A stretch of DNA of 64,000 nucleotides from positions 558,001 through 622,000 of the forward strand of contig CAVUVQ010000002.1 of the NCBI GenBank assembly GCA_963744875.1, read 5' to 3'. How positions within the stretch are numbered: the first letter of the stretch is position 1; the number at the start of each line of letters is the position of its first letter. Of the stretch, positions 15,922 to 24,957 are shown one piece after another. A program made the translations under genes and the position numbers. The notes under the pieces were generated by a model, which saw nothing but the letters and a program-made list of their open reading frames with translations, was not told the DNA's origin and searched no databases. The DNA is from JACDAE01 sp963744875. Lineage in GTDB: Bacteria > Chloroflexota > Ktedonobacteria > Ktedonobacterales > Ktedonobacteraceae.

Positions 15922-16536
15922 GTGTCAAGTGAAGATCTAAGAAAATCTCAACAAGAAGTTTTAAGCATTGTTCAACAGCTACGTTCTCTATCGCCTTCCG
16001 CGGCTCAATCCCTGGCCTTACAGGGTGTCGCGGCTTCGATAGAGGGTGCTGTCTCCCCAAGAGGCACTGCTCTTGCTAACAACGAACAATACCTTGTCTT
16101 CTCATTGGCTGATCAAGAACTGGCGGTGAAGGCTGAGTTTGTTCAAGGGGTGGAGCGGCTGGCCGATCTTACTCCCGTTCCGAATGTTGTTCCCTGGGTG
16201 CGAGGTGTGATGAACCTGCGTGGTTCTATCGTCTCGGTTGTCGATATGCGGATGCTTTTGGGTCTGGAATTGCTTCCCTATTCCCCACGTACGCGTTTAT
16301 TGTCATTACAATATAATGAAATGGTGATCTGCTTTGTGGTGGATGGCGTCAGTGAGATGTTACCCATCCCGCCAGATACTATCATAAATGGAAATGTGCG
16401 CCAGGCTGCTATTCCACAATGGGTTCTTCCCTATACTGTAGGATGTGCACTGCTTACCCACCGTCTGGTGGTTATTCTAGATGTACCACGCCTTCTTTTT
16501 TCAGAGAAAATCCAACAATACAAGATCCCTGGCTGA
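15922..16536 (+). CDS. CheW-like adaptor (PixI/PilI-type)
   Basis: A GTG start at 15922 with GGAG eight bases upstream gives 204 aa. Residues about 50-195 form a CheW domain: YLVFSLADQELAVKAEFVQGV, PWVRGVMNLRGSIVSVVDMR, and a C-terminal VGCALLTHRLVVILDVPRLL. The N-terminal 45 residues look helical and may be a partner-binding extension. CheW couples receptor signalling domains to CheA. It lies between the CheY genes and the MCP gene. Confidence 0.9.
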   Translation: MSSEDLRKSQQEVLSIVQQLRSLSPSAAQSLALQGVAASIEGAVSPRGTALANNEQYLVFSLADQELAVKAEFVQGVERLADLTPVPNVVPWVRGVMNLRGSIVSVVDMRMLLGLELLPYSPRTRLLSLQYNEMVICFVVDGVSEMLPIPPDTIINGNVRQAAIPQWVLPYTVGCALLTHRLVVILDVPRLLFSEKIQQYKIPG

Positions 16537-16622
16537 TACCTGGTAGAAAAGGGAGCAATCACATCGGTGATTGCTTATCTCGAAATCATAGATATATTTT
16601 TGTCAATAGGGAGGTCTGGCGT

Positions 16623-18869
16623 ATGAATCCGGAGCGCAACAGCGGTGGAATGACGGTCAATGCATTGATGCAATTGGGGTTATTTACTTCAATTGGTATC
16701 CCCGTCATCCTGCTTGCTTTATTAAGTTGGTTATCCACTTCTCTTGATCATTTCACGCTGATGATTGCTGTCCTTATCTGTGCAGTGGTTATTCTCTTAA
16801 GCGTCATGGTCATTAATTATGTCATACATGGTCGTATTCGAGATCGTTTACAGCAATTGGCCGAAGTGTGCCGTGACTACACCAGCGGTGATCGCACCGT
16901 CCGTGCAGTTGTCAATGGCAGTGACGACTTTGCCCTTCTTTCCATGTCTGTCAATACACTTCTTGATAATCAAACCAATAACGTCTCTCAATCACCTTTA
17001 GGTGGTGGTACTGGGAGCGATGCGGCTGCTTTGCAAGCGCAAATTGAGAAATTATTACAAGAAGTAAGTGCAGTCGGTGATGGAGATCTGCGCGTCCAGG
17101 CAGAAGTAACACCCGATACTCTGGGCGTTCTAGCCGACTCATTTAACTACATGATTGAGGAACTGGCGAAGGTGGTGGGTCGTGTTCAATCCACCGCTGT
17201 ACAGGTAACCAATGCCACACGCCGTATCCTTGATGGGTCCGCTGAACTCGCACAGGCTTCTGAAACACAGGTTGCTCAGATCTCGCAGACCACTGAAGCC
17301 GTAGAAGCACTGGCTATCTTTATTCAAAACGTTGCTCGTAACGCCCAACTGAGTGCCGAAATGGCTCAGGAAGCTTTGCGTAACGCCGCAAATGGTCAGC
17401 AGTCAGTACGTCAGACCATCGAAGGCATGGTAGTCATCCGCGAGAATGTACAGGAAACATCGAAGAAAATCAAGCGTCTGGGTGAACGATCCAACGAAAT
17501 CGGCGAAATCGTGCGCATCATCGAAGATATCGCTGACCAGACAAACCTGCTCGCATTGAACGCCGCTATTCAGTCAGCAATGGCTGGTGAACATGGACGC
17601 GGTTTTGCCGTTGTGGCCGACGAAATCCGCCTTCTGGCAGAGCGCTCAACCGAATCGACAAAACGTATCGCTACTCTGGTGAAGAGCATTCAAGGTGATA
17701 CCTATGAAGCTGTGGTCGCTATGGAAGATAGCACCCAGGAAGTGGTGAAGGGGTCGCAACTGGCTGACGAGGCAGGTCGCGCTCTGAACTCCATTTATGG
17801 CGCGGTAGAGCGCCAGGCGCAAATGATCGAGAGCATTGCACGCGCCGCAAACGAACAGACGACCGTTTCTGAAGCCGTCGCAGTCACCATGGGACGTATC
17901 TCGGAGATCACTCGTCAGACCGACGCAGGAACGCAGGAAGCTGCAGTGAGCGTCAGTTACCTGGCTGAATTATCTGAACAGCTCCGATCTTCTGTATCAA
18001 CCTTCCGTTTGCCTGAGCGCAACAATGAAATGTTGGGTTCATTCCCCAATATGACATCCGTAACGGAAATGGGCGATAATAGTGGTGAGCAGATGTTCTC
18101 AGCCGCCATGTTGCAGAATATGGATGGCGATTGGGGGCAGAACCTGGCAGGCAATAGTTTCGCGGGCAATTTCCCTCCACTGCCTGAACCTGGCAATTCT
18201 GGTTCCCTGGTAGCTCTTTCTGGTGCTCGCTCAGCCAATAATCAGTATGCATTTAACAACCAGCAGCAACAGGATTTTGGAGGCATGGGAGGCTTCGGGT
18301 CACCACAGCCACCTTTTAGTACTCAAGCAAACGGCGGAGCACAGCAGGGTTTCTCTGTTGGACAACAAGGCTTCTCTGGGAATCAGCAATATGGTGGGAA
18401 CGGTAATAATCAGCAGTATGGTGGGAATGGTGGAAACCAGCAGTATGGTGGGATACAGCAGTATGGTGGGAATGGTGGAAACCAGCAGTATGGTGGAAAC
18501 CAGCAGGGCTTTGGGTCGCCAGAATTTGATAGTGGGCGTGGCTTTGGTGGTCAATTTGGCAATCAACAGAACCCTGGCGACAGTAACGGTTTTGATAGGG
18601 TAAACTTTGGTGGCAATGGCTCCCAACAGTTTAGCGAGGGCACATCACCGTTTAGCTTCCAGAACCAGCCGCCATTTTCGAATAGAAATCAGCCGCCTGT
18701 TTCTAACCCGAACCTGTTACCACCTCCCGGCCAGTCAGGGCAGCCTGCTCCTCGCCCACGTTGGCAACAGGGTGGGGCGGTTCCAAATTCGCAAAATTTT
18801 CAGAATCAGCAGAACCAGAGCCAATTATTGTTTAATCAAGACCAGACTCCCTTCCCAAATAATGGGTAG
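16623..18869 (+). CDS. Methyl-accepting chemotaxis protein with Q/N/G-rich C-terminal tail (PixJ/PilJ-like)
   Basis: The open frame begins at 16419, but ATG 16623 with GGGAGG upstream is the credible start (748 aa). Two membrane helices (about residues 15-37 and 43-66) are joined by a loop of only some ten residues, so there is no extracellular sensor domain. HAMP-like segments follow (about 70-115 and 145-190), then a long signalling hairpin with the conserved tip EIVRIIEDIADQTNLLALNA and GEHGRGFAVVADEIR. The MA domain ends near residue 460. The remaining 285 residues are low complexity: Q, N, G, P, F, including QQYGGNGGN repeats. No CheR-docking pentapeptide or CheB/CheR gene is visible. 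The signal it senses is unknown. Confidence 0.88.
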   Translation: MNPERNSGGMTVNALMQLGLFTSIGIPVILLALLSWLSTSLDHFTLMIAVLICAVVILLSVMVINYVIHGRIRDRLQQLAEVCRDYTSGDRTVRAVVNGSDDFALLSMSVNTLLDNQTNNVSQSPLGGGTGSDAAALQAQIEKLLQEVSAVGDGDLRVQAEVTPDTLGVLADSFNYMIEELAKVVGRVQSTAVQVTNATRRILDGSAELAQASETQVAQISQTTEAVEALAIFIQNVARNAQLSAEMAQEALRNAANGQQSVRQTIEGMVVIRENVQETSKKIKRLGERSNEIGEIVRIIEDIADQTNLLALNAAIQSAMAGEHGRGFAVVADEIRLLAERSTESTKRIATLVKSIQGDTYEAVVAMEDSTQEVVKGSQLADEAGRALNSIYGAVERQAQMIESIARAANEQTTVSEAVAVTMGRISEITRQTDAGTQEAAVSVSYLAELSEQLRSSVSTFRLPERNNEMLGSFPNMTSVTEMGDNSGEQMFSAAMLQNMDGDWGQNLAGNSFAGNFPPLPEPGNSGSLVALSGARSANNQYAFNNQQQQDFGGMGGFGSPQPPFSTQANGGAQQGFSVGQQGFSGNQQYGGNGNNQQYGGNGGNQQYGGIQQYGGNGGNQQYGGNQQGFGSPEFDSGRGFGGQFGNQQNPGDSNGFDRVNFGGNGSQQFSEGTSPFSFQNQPPFSNRNQPPVSNPNLLPPPGQSGQPAPRPRWQQGGAVPNSQNFQNQQNQSQLLFNQDQTPFPNNG
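18381..18508 (+). repeat. In-gene tandem repeat encoding QQYGGNGGN
   Basis: A unit of about 27 bp (CAGCAGTATGGTGGGAATGG plus GGAAAC) recurs with truncated copies inside the MCP tail. All copies keep the reading frame. Such a tract is prone to length change by slippage, so the tail may vary between strains. Confidence 0.75.
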
Positions 18870-18926
18870 GCTGGCTTGTAGCGTGTTGGTGCTATCATGT
18901 ATATTGATGTCTCTCTAGAAATCTCA

Positions 18927-18954
18927 GGGATGAGGCTGGGAACAGTCTCACCCC
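18927..18954 (+). other. Hairpin between MCP and CheA genes
   Basis: GGGATGAGGCTG and CAGTCTCACCCC form a 12-bp stem with one mismatch and one G-U pair around a GGAA loop. Without a U-run it is more likely an mRNA-stability or attenuation element than a terminator. Confidence 0.4.
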
Positions 18955-19014
18955 TTGATCTTTAGGTGAATGATATGCAAGTAGTATCACAGTAGTTAAG
19001 TGGGTACGCGCAAC

Positions 19015-22000
19015 ATGTCGAATACATTTGATAAACTATCAGTCCTTGATTCGTTTATCGAAGAGGTGAATAGTTATTTGCCGGAAATCGAGACGAACCT
19101 TGAGCGTCTGACGCACTCACCTGGCGACATGGATGCCCTTGAAGAAACGTACCGCCGCACTCATACCATTGGCGGTTCTGCTTCCATGATGGATTTTCCT
19201 GGCCTCGCACATGTGGCTCATGGCATGGAAGATATTCTAGGGGATGCATTGGATGGCATAACGACGCTCGACGAGCCTACTCTTGGCCTTTTACGTCGTT
19301 CGCTCGGTCGCTTGCATCAACTCTTAGAGGGTATCCGTAACGGCATCGATGAGGAGGCGGTAATCGCAGAGGATGACGCCGATTATTCACGCTATCGTGC
19401 TTTCGTCGAAGCGTCGTCCCTATCTGCTCAAGCTTCTCAATCTATGCCCGCCGTTTCTATTTACTCTCCTCCTGTACAGGAGGTAGAGGATCGTCCCGCT
19501 CTCAATGAGCCACAACACCAGGAGTTCTACACATTCTCTGGGCAGCCGCAACAATTTGATATCCCTGCTCATACAATGCCCGCACCTTCAATGCCATCTT
19601 TTGATGAAGTGCTGGCCTCTTTCCGTACCCCTGCCATTGATGCAGGAGAAGAGATCTCATGGCCTGAAGAGACTGCGACACCTCCTGATACCTTTGATCA
19701 ACCTGTGCAATTCTTTGACGAGCCAGAGATTGCGCCTCCTGCATTCTCGACCACCCCATCATTCCAACCCAGTGCTCTTGATGCGCTGGTTGCCTCAACT
19801 CGTAAGGAACCTGCTGTTTCAGCACCTCAGCCAGTGAAGAATGAGCCGCCAGTCTACCAACCGGTAAAAAGCGAGCCAGTCTTCGAGCAACCCTGGGAGG
19901 ATCCCTTGCCATTTGTGGCTACCGGCTCAAATAGCACTGATCTTGTTGCTCACTCCGATGCCTCTATGCAGATTTATGAAGACGTGCAGAAGGATGCGCA
20001 ACAATTGGAGATGGAGGCCTCTTCCTTAAAAAATCTCGTTGCTCAGTTACGCGATGCTGCTTCTGTCATTGAAGCACAACGTAACGAGTTTAAAGGCTTT
20101 TTGGATGGGTCAAAGGATGCTCTCGATCGTATGGAGGACTGGGCTGGTCAGGCAATGGGCCTGAATCTGCGTAATAGTCCCGAACATGTCAGACGCTACC
20201 TTCCACTCTCAGTAATGTGGGTTGCCAATAGTAAGCTGAAGAAAGTGCTGGATCAGATCTCTCAGATTACGCAAGGGGCAGCGTTAACTGATGAGCAGAT
20301 GAATGGTGCATTTCAACAACTGCAGGCGTCACTCTCTTCCTTTGGCGAAGCATTTCGGCAGGTGCAAGATAAAGCTTCTCAGGGCTCAGGGGAAAAGCCA
20401 GTCTGGTCACAATGGGAGATGCAAGCTACACGTGATCAGGATGAATTGCGTGAGCGTGTAACCTTTGAACGTCAAGGCGATCTTGCTGCAATACGCGCCG
20501 AAATGGAAGCTCAGCTACGCCAGCAGATTCAGCAGGAATATGCCGCGCATCCCATCTCTCTTACACAACGCGCTGAAATGGAGCAACAGATACGCCTTGA
20601 GATGCGCCAGGAACTTGAAGAACGCAGGCGTTTGCAAGAACGTGTGGTTGGTCCGAATTATGTTGAATCGCAAGAAGACCTGGAAGCACGCCTGCGCAGT
20701 GAAATAGAAATTCAGGTACGACAAGAGTTCCTGAAACAGATCACTGCGAATGAACAAGAACTTCTCTCCTCCGCACAAGCAACAATGAATCGTGAGTCTC
20801 CATCCTCTGTTTCAAACTTTGTTGAACGTGCCAGTGAGGTAACGGGTCACCTTGTTAGTGAAGTGCCAGGCCATCTCAGCTCCTCGCTTCCACCAGTACT
20901 TCCTCTACCTTCTTCCTCTGCTCCTGAAACGTACCAATCGTCTATCGGGGCAGATCTGGGTGAAGAGGCTGCCGAGATTTTCCGGGCCGAAGCAGAGGAA
21001 CACCTGCAAACGATCAGTATGCATGTTGCGGCATTAGAAAAATCGCCACAGAATCTTGAACTGGTTCAGGTGATCCGCCGCGCAACTCATACACTCAAAG
21101 GTGCAGCAGGCATGATGGGCTTCCGTGCTATTGCCGATCTCAGCCACATTTCCGAAGATCTACTGGATAGCATTATGGAAGGTACTACAACGATCTCGTC
21201 GTTTGAACTCAGCCTGATCCTGGATACCGCCGAGACGCTGGATAGCTTGATTTCTGGTCGTGCATCTGAAATGGGTGCTGCTGAAGCAAGAGTACATAGC
21301 CTTCGTATGCGCTATATCGACCTACTTGGTGAGGAACATAGCACACCCCTACCACAAGGTCACGCGGACGAGTACATCGATACTGAAACGGATAGAACCG
21401 ATGATCATATCGCGGATACCAGTGGAGTCGCAGGGGTCGTCGCCGATGGTCAATCTGTTGAGACAAATGCTCAACGCACCATGCGTGGCGAATTGAGCGT
21501 TCGTGTACGTTTGCAGAAGTTAGATGAACTGGTCAATCTCTTTGGTGAGTTGCTGGTCAATCGTAGTGTGCTGGAAGAGCGTATCCAACGCCTTGTCCGC
21601 CTCGTTGCCGATGTTGGTGTCAGTAGCAACCGCCTTTATGGTGTCGGTCAAAAGTTGGAGAGCCGCTTTGAAGCTGCTACTTTGCCCAGTGGACATGCGG
21701 TGCAAGTTATGCCGGGTGAGGGCGACCATTCGCAGGCTCAACGGAGCTTAACGAGTGGCAGTAATCATGGTGTAAGTAATCAGAATAATCATACAACTGA
21801 ACCAGCTCATCTGGTGGAATTTGATGAGCTGGAGCTTGATCGTTATACCGAATTCCATCAACTGGCGCGTGGCTTGAGTGAGGGTATTTCGGATATGACG
21901 ACCCTGAGTACCGAGATGGATACCATCATTCGTGAGGCAGAGGGTATCTTCGCCCGTGAAAACCGTCTCAACACAACATTCCAGGATCGTCTCATGAAGA

Positions 22001-23511
22001 TACGTCTGGTGCCACTATCTTCAATGGCCCCACGTCTCTATCGTGCGGCGCGTGCCGTTGCGCTGAAACAAGGTAAGGATTTTGAATTCTTGCTCGAAGG
22101 TGAAGATACAGAGGTTGATCGCACCGTCTTCGAGGAAATCGCCGGCCCATTGCTGCACCTCATCCGTAACGCCGTGAATCATGCGATTGAGACGCCTGAT
22201 ATCCGTACCCAGAAGGGCAAATCACCAGTTGGGCAGATAAAGCTATCGGCAGCGTATGAGGGTAACCAGGTAGTGATCACTGTGAGCGATGATGGCTCCG
22301 GTATCGATCTTGAACACGTACGCAACACAGCTATTCATCGTGGCTTGATCCGTCCGGATCAAATTCTCAACGAAGCTGATGTCCTGGATCTTATCTTCCT
22401 CTCCGGTTTTTCAACCGCTGAGGTGCTGAGTGAAGAGAGTGGACGTGGTGTAGGTCTTGACGTGGTGCGTGATAGCGTCTCGCGCCTCCGAGGTACTCTT
22501 GCGGTCAATTCGACGCTTGGTCATGGAACCTCATTTATTATGAAGTTCCCCACCAGCCTGGCGATCCAGAGCGCTATGATGGTAAAGGTGGGCACACAGC
22601 AGTTTGCCATTCCAACCGTCATGGTAGAGGCTATTGGTCGCCTCGATAACTTCAAACGTACTACTGTAGCTGGACAACCTGCTCTGGCGGTTCGCAATGA
22701 AGTCTACCTGTTGAATACGCTTTCGCAGTATCTTTCGTTTCCATCGGGACCACTCGATGAAAAGTCACAGGTGTTGTTAATCAATGCCGGTGGTCATCGT
22801 GTTGCTTTGATGGTTGAGGAGATCAAGAGTAAACAGGATATCGTGACGAAGAACCTGGGACCGCACTTGCGCCACGTACATGGCATCCTCGGTGGAACAG
22901 TCCTGGGTAATGGGCGCGTCGTGCTTATTCTGGAATTGACAGAACTGCTCTCACAGCGTCAAAAATTGGCGGATATATCCAACATCATGCCTAATATATC
23001 CACCATCCCTCAGCAGCCAGAAGAAATAGGCACTCCACCTGTTTCTCTGAGGCAAACTATCGATGTCTCGCCACCTGTTAAACAGAACGTCCCAGGACGT
23101 GCCGCACCCGCTGCGGTATCGCAACCTAAGCGCGGAAAGCATGTTCTTGTCGTGGATGATAGCCCCAGCGTGCGTCGTGTTGTAAGCAATATGTTGAAGC
23201 AACGCGGCTGGGAGGTTCAAATGGCCCGCGATGGAGTTGAGGCGCTGGAGATGATCTCCTACGAAACGCCGGCTGCTGTCTTGCTTGATATTGAAATGCC
23301 GCGTATGGATGGCTATGAGTTGATTGCAACGGTACGTGCTCAGGAGCAATATCGTACGCTTCCTCTTGTGGTACTTACATCGCGTGCAGCTTCAAAGCAT
23401 CAACAGCGTGCGATGCAGCTTGGCGCGAGTGCATATGTTGTGAAGCCATACCAGGATGAAGACTTGCTGAATACCTTGAACACTCTAGTTTATGGTGCCG
23501 TTGCTCGTTAG
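19015..23511 (+). CDS. Hybrid CheA histidine kinase with two Hpt domains and a receiver (PixL/PilL-like)
   Basis: A very large CheA of about 1498 aa. Order: Hpt1 (His in YRRTHTIGGSASM, residue 50); a long P/E/Q-rich linker (about 150-320); a charged, helical region rich in R, E and Q (470-600); Hpt2 (His in ATHTLKGAAGMMGF, residue 692); dimerisation helices (LDELVNLFGELLVNRSVLE); HATPase (LLHLIRNAVNHAIE, DDGSGID, GRGVGLDVV); a CheW-like domain; and a C-terminal receiver (VLVVDDSPSVRR, Asp 1425 in VLLDIEMPRMDGY). It is the kinase of the chemosensory operon, and could feed CheY, the PATAN output and its own receiver. A GTG at 19000 is an alternative start; neither has a strong ribosome-binding site. 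Confidence 0.9.
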   Translation: MSNTFDKLSVLDSFIEEVNSYLPEIETNLERLTHSPGDMDALEETYRRTHTIGGSASMMDFPGLAHVAHGMEDILGDALDGITTLDEPTLGLLRRSLGRLHQLLEGIRNGIDEEAVIAEDDADYSRYRAFVEASSLSAQASQSMPAVSIYSPPVQEVEDRPALNEPQHQEFYTFSGQPQQFDIPAHTMPAPSMPSFDEVLASFRTPAIDAGEEISWPEETATPPDTFDQPVQFFDEPEIAPPAFSTTPSFQPSALDALVASTRKEPAVSAPQPVKNEPPVYQPVKSEPVFEQPWEDPLPFVATGSNSTDLVAHSDASMQIYEDVQKDAQQLEMEASSLKNLVAQLRDAASVIEAQRNEFKGFLDGSKDALDRMEDWAGQAMGLNLRNSPEHVRRYLPLSVMWVANSKLKKVLDQISQITQGAALTDEQMNGAFQQLQASLSSFGEAFRQVQDKASQGSGEKPVWSQWEMQATRDQDELRERVTFERQGDLAAIRAEMEAQLRQQIQQEYAAHPISLTQRAEMEQQIRLEMRQELEERRRLQERVVGPNYVESQEDLEARLRSEIEIQVRQEFLKQITANEQELLSSAQATMNRESPSSVSNFVERASEVTGHLVSEVPGHLSSSLPPVLPLPSSSAPETYQSSIGADLGEEAAEIFRAEAEEHLQTISMHVAALEKSPQNLELVQVIRRATHTLKGAAGMMGFRAIADLSHISEDLLDSIMEGTTTISSFELSLILDTAETLDSLISGRASEMGAAEARVHSLRMRYIDLLGEEHSTPLPQGHADEYIDTETDRTDDHIADTSGVAGVVADGQSVETNAQRTMRGELSVRVRLQKLDELVNLFGELLVNRSVLEERIQRLVRLVADVGVSSNRLYGVGQKLESRFEAATLPSGHAVQVMPGEGDHSQAQRSLTSGSNHGVSNQNNHTTEPAHLVEFDELELDRYTEFHQLARGLSEGISDMTTLSTEMDTIIREAEGIFARENRLNTTFQDRLMKIRLVPLSSMAPRLYRAARAVALKQGKDFEFLLEGEDTEVDRTVFEEIAGPLLHLIRNAVNHAIETPDIRTQKGKSPVGQIKLSAAYEGNQVVITVSDDGSGIDLEHVRNTAIHRGLIRPDQILNEADVLDLIFLSGFSTAEVLSEESGRGVGLDVVRDSVSRLRGTLAVNSTLGHGTSFIMKFPTSLAIQSAMMVKVGTQQFAIPTVMVEAIGRLDNFKRTTVAGQPALAVRNEVYLLNTLSQYLSFPSGPLDEKSQVLLINAGGHRVALMVEEIKSKQDIVTKNLGPHLRHVHGILGGTVLGNGRVVLILELTELLSQRQKLADISNIMPNISTIPQQPEEIGTPPVSLRQTIDVSPPVKQNVPGRAAPAAVSQPKRGKHVLVVDDSPSVRRVVSNMLKQRGWEVQMARDGVEALEMISYETPAAVLLDIEMPRMDGYELIATVRAQEQYRTLPLVVLTSRAASKHQQRAMQLGASAYVVKPYQDEDLLNTLNTLVYGAVAR

Positions 23512-23700
23512 TCAGGAAGGTGAGAATGTGGGTGTTGAACGTGCTGTGACGCGCTGGTACGCATTACGCCAGTCCCTGAGGAAGAAATTACGCGTCTAGA
23601 GGCGCAGCTTGCTGAACCTCTAGACGCCAGCCAGGGAACGCAAGATCCATCTGCGCACGAGACGATCGATCTCCAGACCGTGCAGGAGGAACTTGCAAAG
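23512..23700 (+). other. Possible decayed small gene after cheA
   Basis: AGGAAGG just after the cheA stop is followed by a start-like ATG/GTG. One frame reads VGVERAVTRWYALRQSL and stops, while a shifted frame reads on as VPEEEITRLEAQLAEPL, then TVQEELAKAQERL, stopping near 23755. Together they suggest a short coiled-coil protein broken by a frameshift, but I recognise no family. Low confidence. Confidence 0.25.
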
Positions 23701-23728
23701 GCCCAGGAGAGGTTACACCTCCTGGGCC
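23700..23728 (+). terminator. Hairpin at the end of the chemosensory operon
   Basis: GGCCCAGGAG pairs perfectly with CTCCTGGGCC across a nine-base loop, about 190 bp after the cheA stop. There is no T-run, so it is only terminator-like. Confidence 0.4.
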
Positions 23729-23768
23729 CCTGTCCCCAACCTATGATGGGCTAGGGTTGCCCACGCGA

Positions 23769-23833
23769 GCTTATAAATGGCACCCCTACACCATTTAGTG
23801 GTCCTCGATGGTGTAGGGGTGCCATTTATAAGC
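23769..23833. repeat. Palindrome with 26-bp perfect arms (GTAGGGGTGCC type)
   Basis: The arms at 23769-23794 and 23808-23833 are exact reverse complements around a 13-base loop. The right arm contains GTAGGGGTGCCATTTATAA, which recurs as solo copies at 32718 and (variant) 45121. A further CCCCTAC at 23841-23847 makes a nested GTAGGGG...CCCCTAC unit. It separates the chemosensory operon from convergent leuB and may terminate both. Confidence 0.85.
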
Positions 23834-23853
23834 CCATCGGCCCCTACATTTAA

Positions 23854-24957
23854 TTAGACGGGGATGCGGCTCACCGTATGTACTATCTGATTCCCCATTG
23901 CCTCTGTTCCCAGGAGCGTTTTGCCCTCTTCGCGCAGATCTTCTGTACGATAGCCTGCATTAATAGTCTGCTCAACTGCAGCCTCAATTGCCTCAGCCTC
24001 TCGTTGAAGACCAAGCGAGTACCGTAACAACATCGCTGCCGATAAGATGGCCGCAATGGGGTTGGCCTTTCCCTGTCCGGCTATATCAGGTGCCGAACCG
24101 TGAATTGGCTCATACAGTCCAAACAAGCCATAACCATTCTGTCGCGTTCCCAGGCTTGCGGATGGGAGCATTCCCATTGAACCAGCCAGCATTGAAGCTT
24201 CATCGGTGAGAATATCGCCAAACATGTTCTCCGTGACAATGACATCAAAGCTTGCTGGCCGCCGAATCAGGTGCATAGAGCAGGCATCGACGAGGAGTGA
24301 ATCGAACTCAACGTCTGGATAATCGGCGGCGACACGCTCCGCAACACGCCGCCAGAGCCGTGAAGCACTTAAAACATTCACTTTATCGACTGAGGTCAAC
24401 TTTTTACGTCGTCCGCGTGCCAGATCGAAGGCCGTACGCACAATACGCTCGATCTCAGCTTCCGTGTAGATAAGCGTGTCGATCGCTTCCACTCCATGGT
24501 CGGTCTCACGAATCTCGCTTGGTTTCCCAAAATAGAGGCCACCCGTCAATTCGCGTACCACCAGCAGGTCCGTTCCTTGCAAAACTTCAAGCTTAATAGT
24601 CGAAGCATTCAGTAACGCCTTGAGTGGTTTCACCGGACGCAGGTTAGCATAAAGTTCAAGCTCTTTGCGCAGGCGGAACAGCGCCTTTTCAGGCTTGATG
24701 GTAAATTTTGTTTCCATGCCAGATGCACCACCGACGGCACCAAAGAGAATGGCATCGCTCTTCTGGCAAAGTTCCATCGTAGCATCTGAGATGGCGTCTC
24801 CCTCAGCTTCAAGGGCGGCAATACCCACTAATGCTTTATGGAATGTAAATGTATGGCCGTACTGCTCACCAATAGTTTGCAGAACGTGTATTGCCTGTTC
24901 AGTAACCTCGGGACCAATGCCGTCACCCGATAAGACAGCTATGTTGTATGTACCCAA
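23854..24957 (-). CDS. leuB: 3-isopropylmalate dehydrogenase
   Basis: The 367-aa protein matches LeuB along its length: LSGDGIGPEVTEQA at the N-terminus, ELYANLRPVK, RELTGGLYFGKP, DACSMHLIRRP, TENMFGDILTDEASML and YEPIHGSAPDIAGQGKANP, the Mg2+ and substrate sites. It oxidises and decarboxylates 3-isopropylmalate with NAD+ in leucine synthesis. The start is TTG (24957-24955) with AAGGAG seven bases upstream. No leuA, leuC or leuD is nearby, so the pathway is dispersed. It is convergent with the chemosensory operon and separated by a palindrome. Confidence 0.95.
   Translation of the reverse strand: MGTYNIAVLSGDGIGPEVTEQAIHVLQTIGEQYGHTFTFHKALVGIAALEAEGDAISDATMELCQKSDAILFGAVGGASGMETKFTIKPEKALFRLRKELELYANLRPVKPLKALLNASTIKLEVLQGTDLLVVRELTGGLYFGKPSEIRETDHGVEAIDTLIYTEAEIERIVRTAFDLARGRRKKLTSVDKVNVLSASRLWRRVAERVAADYPDVEFDSLLVDACSMHLIRRPASFDVIVTENMFGDILTDEASMLAGSMGMLPSASLGTRQNGYGLFGLYEPIHGSAPDIAGQGKANPIAAILSAAMLLRYSLGLQREAEAIEAAVEQTINAGYRTEDLREEGKTLLGTEAMGNQIVHTVSRIPV

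Noticed and set aside
19502..19912. 136-codon minus-strand frame inside cheA
   Set aside because: It overlaps the proline-rich linker of CheA in full and has no independent support.
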